Below, in pieces: positions 1-5,191 of a DNA stretch of 11,038 bases. Source of the stretch: Desulfobulbaceae bacterium (GTDB lineage: Bacteria > Desulfobacterota > Desulfobulbia > Desulfobulbales > Desulfobulbaceae). The notes beneath the pieces are model-generated. The model made no database searches. It saw only the letters and a list, made by a program, of their open reading frames with translations, and was not told the DNA's origin. The stretch lies in NCBI GenBank assembly GCA_011322715.1, contig DRLX01000271.1:1-11038 (forward strand), written 5' to 3'. The position numbers and the translations under genes are program-made. The first letter of the stretch is position 1; every line of letters begins with the position of its first letter.

Positions 1-68
1 GCATGGTATTTTCAGGCCTTGCAGCAGATCGCTTGTGAAATATGCGGGCTAATACAAGCAAACAAGGG
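1..68. other. Segment downstream of pnp, unassigned
   Basis: This is the 68 nt following the pnp stop codon in transcription direction. It shows no clear rho-independent terminator: there is no G+C stem followed by a T run on the minus strand. A weak inverted pair TTTCA/TGAAA brackets about 20 nt, and AGGCCTT forms a short palindrome. A minus-strand ATG exists at position 4 but only one base of frame follows, so no next gene can be called. Whether the operon continues past pnp cannot be decided from this window. Confidence 0.4.
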
Positions 69-2156
69 CTACTCTTCTCCTTCTTCCAGGGCAGCCTTCC
101 TGCTCAGACGAATGCGGCCCCGGCCGTCAATATCCAGAACCTTGACACGAACCGTATCACCTTCGTTCAGAACATCAGTTACCTTGCCAACCCTTTCTTT
201 TTTCAGTTCGGAAATATGAACCATGCCATCAGTCCCCGGCAGTATCTGGACAAAGGCACCGAAATCCTTAACCGTACGGACGACACCTTCATACACCTTG
301 CCTATCTCAGGCATGGCCGTCATCTCCTCAATATGCTTAACCAGGGCTTCGCCCTGCTCGGCGCTGGTTGAAAAGATCTTGATGGTACCGTCATCTTCGA
401 CATCAATCTTGGATTCATACTCGGCGGTCATCTCACGTATGATCTTGCCGCCCGGGCCGATGATATCACGAATTTTATCGGGATGAATCTTGATTGTAAT
501 GTATTTTGGCGCATATTCGGAAACATCATGGCGCGGAGATGCTATAGCCTCCTCCATCTTTCCCAGAATATGCAGACGTCCTTCCTTGGCCTGGGACAGG
601 GCCCGACCCATAATTTCCCGATCAACACCGTCAATCTTTATATCCATCTGCAGGGCGGTAATGCCTTCCCTGGTTCCGACGACCTTAAAGTCCATATCGC
701 CTAGATGATCTTCATCACCGAGGATATCCGTTAATACAACGACCTCGTCGCCTTCTTTGATCAGCCCCATGGCCACCCCGGAAACGGGACTCTTGATGGA
801 TACACCGGCATCCATCAGGGCCAGGCTGCCGCCGCAGACCGTGGCCATGGACGAAGAACCGTTGGATTCCAGGACCTCGGATACCACCCGCATGGTATAG
901 GGAAAGGTGTCGGCATCGGGAAGAACGGCCTCGATACCCCTGCGGGCAAGCGTGCCGTGACCAATATCCCGCCGACTCGGTCCCCGCATAAACCGCACCT
1001 CACCGACACAGAAAGGCGGAAAATTATAATGGAGCATGAACCGACGGTAGACATCACCGGACAGCCCTTCAAGGTGCTGTTCGTCCCGTTCACTGCCGAG
1101 AGTTGCAATCACCATGGCCTGGGTTTCGCCACGGGTAAACAGCGCCGACCCGTGTGCACGGGGCAACACGCCGACTTCACAGGATATGGGGCGTACTTCT
1201 TCAAAATTCCGTCCATCAAGGCGCTCTCCCTTCTCGACAATACGGGCACGCATGATCCGCTTTTTATAGGCGGAGAGCAGATCGCTTACCTCGGATTCAC
1301 TTGTGTATTCATTCTCATCGAGCGCGGAAAGAACCTCCGCTTTCAAGCGATCATAACGATCACCTCTGGCCATTTTGTCGGCCGTGGTAACAACCTCCTC
1401 CATACCGGCGGCAGCGAGTTTTTCCACCCTGGCCTGCAATTCCTCATTAACAGCCGGGGGAGTAACTTCACGCTTTTCTTTTCCAATCTCCGAGCGCAGA
1501 TCATTTTGCATCTCAAGGAGCGGTTGCATTCCCTCATGGGCGAAAAAGATTGCCTCAAGAATCACATCCTCAGACAGTTCTCCGGTCCGACCTTCAACCA
1601 TGACGACCGCCTGTTCCGTGCCGGCAACCACCAGATTCATGTCTGATTTTTCCAACTGTGTCCTGGTTGGATTAAGGACATAATCACCATCTATATAGCC
1701 GACCCGGGCGGCGGCAATCGGTCCCTGCCAGGGAATATCGGAAATAGCAAGCGCGGTTGAGGCACCATTCATGGCCAGAATATCAGGGTCGATTTCCTGG
1801 TCGGCCGAAAAAACGGTTATGATGACCTGGGTCTCACACATGTATCCTTTGGGAAAAAGCGGTCTGAGCGGCCTGTCGATCAAGCGGCAGGTCAGCACCT
1901 CTTTTTCACTGGGGCGACCGATTTCACGACGGAAATAACTTCCCGGAATGCGACCGGCGGCATACATCCGTTCCTGATATTCAATAGTCAACGGCAAGAA
2001 CCCCATATCCTTACTCTTTTTTTCCGCAACCGCAGTGACCAGCACCATGGTATCACCACAGGTCACTACAACGGAGCCACTGGCCTGTTTTGCCATTTTT
2101 CCAGTTTCGAAGGCTATACTGCGGCCACCGATAACGGTCTCAACTTTCTTCTGCAT
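69..2156 (-). CDS. pnp: Polyribonucleotide nucleotidyltransferase (PNPase)
   Basis: PNPase is a trimeric cytoplasmic 3'-5' phosphorolytic exoribonuclease that releases nucleoside diphosphates and can also add 3' tails. The 695-residue protein is normal length. The first RNase PH core carries YAAGRIPGSYFRRE (about 65-78) and RLIDRPLRPLFP (91-102). A helical linker spans about 230-300. The second RNase PH core (about 312-545) contains LDGR, SRRDIGHG and the catalytic run GDEDHLGDMDF, with D481 and D487 matching the E. coli catalytic aspartates. A KH domain with GPGG at 567-570 and an S1 domain (about 619-689, FGAFV...GMVHISEL) follow. The ATG at 2156 was chosen because AGGAG lies 5 nt upstream and the protein then starts like known PNPases; an in-frame TTG 14 codons upstream adds unconserved residues and lies inside a leader hairpin. 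It is the last gene of the cluster, 401 nt after rpsO, and has a structured leader that suggests post-transcriptional control as in E. coli. Confidence 0.98.
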   Translation of the reverse strand: MQKKVETVIGGRSIAFETGKMAKQASGSVVVTCGDTMVLVTAVAEKKSKDMGFLPLTIEYQERMYAAGRIPGSYFRREIGRPSEKEVLTCRLIDRPLRPLFPKGYMCETQVIITVFSADQEIDPDILAMNGASTALAISDIPWQGPIAAARVGYIDGDYVLNPTRTQLEKSDMNLVVAGTEQAVVMVEGRTGELSEDVILEAIFFAHEGMQPLLEMQNDLRSEIGKEKREVTPPAVNEELQARVEKLAAAGMEEVVTTADKMARGDRYDRLKAEVLSALDENEYTSESEVSDLLSAYKKRIMRARIVEKGERLDGRNFEEVRPISCEVGVLPRAHGSALFTRGETQAMVIATLGSERDEQHLEGLSGDVYRRFMLHYNFPPFCVGEVRFMRGPSRRDIGHGTLARRGIEAVLPDADTFPYTMRVVSEVLESNGSSSMATVCGGSLALMDAGVSIKSPVSGVAMGLIKEGDEVVVLTDILGDEDHLGDMDFKVVGTREGITALQMDIKIDGVDREIMGRALSQAKEGRLHILGKMEEAIASPRHDVSEYAPKYITIKIHPDKIRDIIGPGGKIIREMTAEYESKIDVEDDGTIKIFSTSAEQGEALVKHIEEMTAMPEIGKVYEGVVRTVKDFGAFVQILPGTDGMVHISELKKERVGKVTDVLNEGDTVRVKVLDIDGRGRIRLSRKAALEEGEE

Positions 2157-2189
2157 ACATACTCCTGTCTCGGCCCTTGCCGATTGATG

Positions 2190-2246
2190 AAGGATCAATA
2201 ATCACAGCGAAGAAATCCTTTTTCCTTCGGCGGCATATTGATCCTT
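2190..2246 (-). promoter_or_regulatory. Long stem-loop IV in the pnp leader (candidate RNase III/PNPase autoregulatory site)
   Basis: A perfect 11-bp inverted repeat, AAGGATCAATA at 2190-2200 against TATTGATCCTT at 2236-2246, encloses 35 nt. A second stem inside it pairs CGAAG (2208-2212) with CTTCG (2225-2229). The structure ends about 25 nt before the pnp Shine-Dalgarno. In E. coli the pnp leader folds into a long stem cut by RNase III, after which PNPase removes the duplex strand and destabilises its own message. Position and shape fit the same role here, but cleavage cannot be shown from sequence. Confidence 0.55.
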
Positions 2247-2296
2247 TGAAATGAAAACAGCCCGCTCAAGTTTTTTGGATTTAATACCCATCCTTT

Positions 2297-2342
2297 GGGG
2301 CGTCAAACACTTGTGACACCCCACAGCTTGCTGCCGGGGTGT
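2297..2342 (-). promoter_or_regulatory. Pair of mutually exclusive hairpins in the pnp leader
   Basis: The + strand block ACACCCC at 2316-2322 can pair perfectly with GGGGTGT (2336-2342), with CAGC/GCTG extending the stem inside. The same CCCC (2319-2322) and the adjoining TGAC (2314-2317) can instead pair with GGGG (2297-2300) and GTCA (2302-2305), leaving one mismatch. The two folds share bases and cannot coexist. No T run follows either, so this is not an obvious terminator switch. A role is not known. Confidence 0.45.
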
Positions 2343-2460
2343 AATTCATTGTTTCGGAATATCTTTTTCATTCGATGGATCATTAGAAAATCCGAACAAC
2401 TCGTAAAGACGGCTAAGTAAAAATATAAATACATAGGTAACGAAAACTCCGAGGAGTAAT

Positions 2461-2516
2461 GTTCCAGGGGGCGGGTCCCAACTATACAGGTAGCATATTG
2501 TGAATCGCCCCGGAAC
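2461..2516 (-). promoter_or_regulatory. Hairpin I downstream of rpsO
   Basis: GTTCC (2461-2465) pairs with GGAAC (2512-2516), continued by GGGG and CG (2468-2473) against CGCCCC (2506-2511) with a small bulge, giving about 11 mostly G+C pairs around a 32-nt loop. It starts about 40 nt after the rpsO stop codon on the transcript. There is no following T run, so it is more likely an RNA-stability or processing hairpin for the rpsO 3' end than an intrinsic terminator. A second, smaller hairpin with TTTT directly downstream could give partial termination. Confidence 0.5.
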
Positions 2517-2557
2517 AGGACGCCATAGATTTAAATTTTTACGACGCCATCAATGTA

Positions 2558-2827
2558 TTATTTACGTATCCCAAGTTCTTTAATCAAAGTTCGATACTTG
2601 GCTATATCCTTTTTCTGCAGATATTTAAGCAGACTTCGTCGTTGTCCGACCAGCTTCAACAGGCCACGCCGAGAATGATGGTCCTTGGCGTGCTGTTTAA
2701 AATGCTCAGTCAAGTACTGAATTCGTTCCGTCAACAAGGCAATCTGCACCTCACAGGAACCGGTATCGGTATCATGGGTTTTAAACTTCTCAATAATCTC
2801 TTTTTTCTTTTCCGTCGTCTGTGCCAC
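2558..2827 (-). CDS. rpsO: 30S ribosomal protein S15
   Basis: S15 is a primary 16S rRNA-binding protein that organises the central domain of the 30S subunit and contributes to an intersubunit bridge. The 89-residue length is exactly the family norm. Family signatures are DTGS.EVQIALLTERI (about 21-36), the rRNA-contacting DHHSRRGLLKLVGQRR (about 49-64) and LLKYL...YRTLIKELGIR at the C terminus. The start is GTG (2827), preceded by GGAGG at a 6-nt spacing. The ribosome-binding site sits in a small hairpin, and a larger leader hairpin lies upstream. In several bacteria S15 represses its own translation by binding its mRNA leader, so feedback control is plausible. It lies 209 nt after truB and 401 nt before pnp. 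Confidence 0.98.
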   Translation of the reverse strand: MAQTTEKKKEIIEKFKTHDTDTGSCEVQIALLTERIQYLTEHFKQHAKDHHSRRGLLKLVGQRRSLLKYLQKKDIAKYRTLIKELGIRK

Positions 2828-2844
2828 AATGGACCTCCATTTGT
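2826..2844 (-). promoter_or_regulatory. rpsO initiation hairpin: Shine-Dalgarno in loop, start codon in stem
   Basis: On the transcript ACAAATGG pairs with CCATTGT (7 bp with one bulged A), leaving an AGGT tetraloop from the GGAGG ribosome-binding site. The last paired bases include the first two of the GTG start codon. Such a fold would limit initiation unless opened, and is a candidate S15 feedback operator. The complementarity is seen directly; regulation is inference. Confidence 0.5.
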
Positions 2845-2909
2845 CGTCCTTCTGCTACCAGGGAAGCCGTTACTGCGCCCTCAGCCTCCACAGGAGTCTG
2901 GATTAATCC

Positions 2910-2948
2910 GTTCCTTCATGTCCAAACCGGAGGGACGGTTTGGGGAAC
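2910..2948 (-). promoter_or_regulatory. rpsO leader hairpin
   Basis: A perfect 8-bp stem, CCAAACCG (2922-2929) with CGGTTTGG (2936-2943), closes a 6-nt loop. An outer 5-bp stem, GTTCC (2910-2914) with GGAAC (2944-2948), continues it across a one-sided 7-nt internal loop. Directly after it on the transcript come the palindrome GGATTAATCC (2900-2909) and a small CTCC/GGAG hairpin (2886-2896). The truB-rpsO gap therefore looks like a folded rpsO leader. There is no T run after the stem, so it is not a terminator. Confidence 0.5.
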
Positions 2949-3036
2949 AGGGTAAGTCAATATATTTTCTTTCCTGATTTATGAGCCCGTTGATTTACTG
3001 TATTTTCTCCGGACTTTAAAAAAAACAGGAATTTTT

Positions 3037-3795
3037 CTAGTTATCCACACAAGCAAGAGCCTGATCAACAGTCATCATGCCCGATAACAATTGCTCCAAC
3101 GCATCATCCGCATCCAGCATCGTACCTGCAAGTGCCTTATCGACGGCAAAGCTCCCGCTCTGCGTCCGTCTGAGAGCATGCAGATGAGCACCGCAACCTA
3201 ATTTTTTCCCAATATCAGCCGCCAACACCCGAATATAGGTCCCACGACTACAGGTAATCTCACAATCGAGTAAATAATTGCAGGGATCATACGCCAGGCA
3301 ACAAAGAGTGTAAATTTCTATAGCTTTGGGTTCTTTGTGTATCATGATACCTTTCCGGGCATAATGATACAGGGGCTTGCCCTTGTGCTTTGCCGCCGAA
3401 AACGGCGGTGGTGCCTGCAATTGCGGGCCTACGAATTCCTTCAGACACGGTTCGATGTCACTACGGTTCAATTCAGGGACCGCAGCCGTGGCTGTTATCC
3501 TGCCTTCTCGGTCCTGGGTCTCGGTTTCGACCCCAAGCTGAAGAACGGCCCGATATCTCTTCCGGCCCTGCATAAACTGTTCTATATGCCTGGTCGCACC
3601 CCTGCCCGCACAAACGATTAACAGTCCGCCGGCAAATGGATCCAATGTCCCGGCATGCCCGACTTTTTTAACACCCAACAACCGGCGAACCTTGCGAACA
3701 ATACCAAAAGAAGTAATACCCGTCGGCTTGTCGATCAATATGACTCCGGACGAAAAAGGCCGCCCCTCAACAACAACAGGTTCCCATTTGGCCAT
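3037..3795 (-). CDS. truB: tRNA pseudouridine(55) synthase TruB
   Basis: TruB isomerises U55 in the T-loop of nearly all tRNAs to pseudouridine and also acts as a tRNA chaperone. The 252-residue protein opens with GVILIDKPTGITSF (17-30), followed by the catalytic-site motif GHAGTLDPFAGGLL (46-59), where D52 is the nucleophile. KRYRAVLQLGVETET..D..G (about 79-98) and CSRGTYIRVLAADIG (near 200) are the other family motifs. The usual ATG in LDPxATG is AGG here, a mild variation. The length is shorter than E. coli TruB and suggests a reduced C-terminal PUA-type region. The ATG at 3795 follows the nrnA stop by 3 nt and has no strong Shine-Dalgarno, so translation is probably coupled. A 209-nt gap to rpsO follows. 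Confidence 0.96.
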   Translation of the reverse strand: MAKWEPVVVEGRPFSSGVILIDKPTGITSFGIVRKVRRLLGVKKVGHAGTLDPFAGGLLIVCAGRGATRHIEQFMQGRKRYRAVLQLGVETETQDREGRITATAAVPELNRSDIEPCLKEFVGPQLQAPPPFSAAKHKGKPLYHYARKGIMIHKEPKAIEIYTLCCLAYDPCNYLLDCEITCSRGTYIRVLAADIGKKLGCGAHLHALRRTQSGSFAVDKALAGTMLDADDALEQLLSGMMTVDQALACVDN

Positions 3796-3798
3796 GAC

Positions 3799-4797
3799 TC
3801 AACCGTCTAATTGCAGCAAAAGCTCGCGCAGCACCTTGTTTTGCAGATCATCAAGGCTGATGCCGCCGGCCCTAAAACCACTGGCAAGGGCATGGCCGCC
3901 GCCGCCGAACCTGGCCGCCACCATGGACACATCACAATCTCCGCGTGAGCGAAGGCTGACGGAAATCACGTTTTCTCCCTCTTTAAAAAAAACCGCCACC
4001 TGAACCGTATTCACCGCCCTGGGTAGATTAATGAAATTTTCCGTATCCGAAAGAGAGGCGCCGGTCTGTTCCAGCATACTCCGTCTGACACAGATGACGC
4101 CGATCCGATCATCGGCGAACATCCGCAAAGTCCCCAGCACCTGCTGCATGAGCAACAGACGTTTGAGCGGGTAATTATCGTAGAGTTGTTCGTTAATTTT
4201 TCCCGGATCCGCCCCGCACTCTACCAGGCTCGCAGCCACCCGATACGTATGACTGGAAGTCGAGGCATAGCGAAACGAACCTGTATCCGTAACAAGGGCC
4301 GTGTACAGACAGGTTGCCGCGTGGGGTGAAAGCTGAACGCCCAATCTGTCCACCAGATCGACAATCATCTCACCCGTGGAGGAACGATGCGGCTCAATCC
4401 AGTTCACATCGCCAAAACCTGTATTGCCCTTATGATGATCAATAACCGCAAATGGGTGTATTTTACGCAATGATGAACCTGATCTTCCCAATCGGTTCAT
4501 ATCTCCGCAATCAAGGGCAATAACCGCGACGCTTTCTCCAGCCCTCCGAAGAAAGTTCCGTACCGCTGAAAAAGACGTTTCTATCAGCACTGCGCCGGGA
4601 AGGAATCTGTACAGTTCAGGTACCTCTTCCTCAAGATAACAGAGGACACTTTTCCCCATGGAACGCAATACATCGGCCAGTCCAAGAAGAGACCCCAAAG
4701 CATCGCCATCCGGCTTGATATGCGTTACCAGAATAATTTTGTCGCTTTGGACAATCAGACCGGACGGTCCTTCAATCCCGGTCATCGTTTCCGTCAT
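3799..4797 (-). CDS. nrnA: DHH/DHHA1 phosphoesterase, NrnA-type oligoribonuclease / pAp phosphatase
   Basis: NrnA-like enzymes hydrolyse 2-5 nt RNA fragments (nanoRNA) and dephosphorylate 3'-phosphoadenosine 5'-phosphate. The 332-residue protein has all expected metal-binding motifs: THIKPDGDALGS (25-36; H26, D30, D32), ALDCGD (94-99; D96), VIDHHKG (118-124; the DHH triad), and TDTGSFRY (170-177; D171). The C-terminal DHHA1 substrate-binding motif is FGGGGHALASG (297-307). The first ATG (4797) lies inside the end of rbfA, giving a 26-nt overlap. An alternative ATG at 4785 would shorten the overlap to 14 nt; neither has an ideally spaced Shine-Dalgarno. The gene supplies the short-RNA hydrolase that complements PNPase at the end of the same cluster. 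The pAp activity would also suit an organism with active sulfur metabolism, which is inference. Related DHH proteins include c-di-AMP or pGpG hydrolases, but those usually carry extra N-terminal domains. Confidence 0.92.
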   Translation of the reverse strand: MTETMTGIEGPSGLIVQSDKIILVTHIKPDGDALGSLLGLADVLRSMGKSVLCYLEEEVPELYRFLPGAVLIETSFSAVRNFLRRAGESVAVIALDCGDMNRLGRSGSSLRKIHPFAVIDHHKGNTGFGDVNWIEPHRSSTGEMIVDLVDRLGVQLSPHAATCLYTALVTDTGSFRYASTSSHTYRVAASLVECGADPGKINEQLYDNYPLKRLLLMQQVLGTLRMFADDRIGVICVRRSMLEQTGASLSDTENFINLPRAVNTVQVAVFFKEGENVISVSLRSRGDCDVSMVAARFGGGGHALASGFRAGGISLDDLQNKVLRELLLQLDG

Positions 4798-5173
4798 GCT
4801 CCGCCGCTATCTCCCGCAACAATGTATCAATCCGATCGACTTCTTCATTGATGTCATCAAAATAGAAAGCCAGATCAGGCGTATAGCGCAGATTCAACGT
4901 CTTTGCCAGGTGACTGCGAAAAAAACCTCGCGCCTTGCGCAGGGCGCGTAACACCTTTTTTGCATCGCCGCCGACCGGCAGGACAAAATAAATCTTGGCC
5001 AGTTTCAAGTCCGGAGAAACCATCACCTGGGAAAAACTGATCGTCGCAAGACGCGGATCCGCCACCTCCCGCAAAAGAAGAATGGACAGCTCATTTTTTA
5101 TCGCTTCCGCCACTCTTTTGGGACGAGACGATTGGGGTTTACCCAGACCGGGAAGTGTAAAATCAAATTCCAT
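4772..5173 (-). CDS. rbfA: 30S ribosome-binding factor A (RbfA)
   Basis: RbfA is a cold-shock-linked assembly factor that binds the 30S subunit near helix 44/45 and helps 16S rRNA 5'-end maturation. The small KH-like protein shows RPKRVAEAIKNELS near the N terminus, REVADPRL, the characteristic VMVSPDLKLAKIYF, and an RYTPDLAFYFDD...EEVDRIDTLL C-terminal segment. Length is about 133 residues, normal for the family. I chose the ATG at 5173, 18 nt after the infB stop; a GTG three codons upstream at 5182 is equally possible because no clear Shine-Dalgarno precedes either. The 3' end overlaps nrnA by 26 nt, pointing to translational coupling. Confidence 0.95.
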   Translation of the reverse strand: MEFDFTLPGLGKPQSSRPKRVAEAIKNELSILLLREVADPRLATISFSQVMVSPDLKLAKIYFVLPVGGDAKKVLRALRKARGFFRSHLAKTLNLRYTPDLAFYFDDINEEVDRIDTLLREIAAEHDGNDDRD

Positions 5174-5191
5174 CAGTATCACACAGGCGCG

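Larger units (their letters stand above)
2157..2557 (-). other. Structured rpsO-pnp intergenic region / pnp leader
   Basis: These 401 nt contain no credible gene but are unusually rich in inverted repeats. In transcription order they are hairpin I (2461-2516), a short ACTCC/GGAGT hairpin followed by TTTT (about 2442-2457), hairpin II (TTGTT and CGGA of 2349-2358 with 2391-2399, continued by TTTTC/GAAAA across an internal bulge), hairpin III with an alternative (2297-2342), and hairpin IV (2190-2246). The pnp Shine-Dalgarno AGGAG is at 2162-2166. I found no convincing sigma70 promoter. In E. coli the rpsO-pnp gap carries an attenuator-like terminator, an internal promoter and an RNase III-cleaved pnp leader, so several of these hairpins may play matching roles. 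That assignment is inference. Confidence 0.6.

Noticed and set aside
2..4. Minus-strand ATG at the left edge as the start of the next gene
   Set aside because: Only a single base follows in the window and the upstream AAGG is too far away, so nothing can be supported.
957..1646. 229-codon + strand open frame opposite pnp
   Set aside because: It is fully antisense to the conserved core of PNPase and resembles no family I know.
2157..2198. Upstream extension of PNPase to a TTG at 2198
   Set aside because: The added 14 residues are not family-like, the TTG lies inside a leader stem, and the ATG at 2156 has an AGGAG at good spacing.
2442..2457. ACTCC/GGAGT hairpin followed by TTTT as an rpsO terminator
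   Set aside because: The stem is only 5 bp with a 2-nt gap and the T run is four bases long, so it is too weak to call; kept only as a possible partial attenuator.
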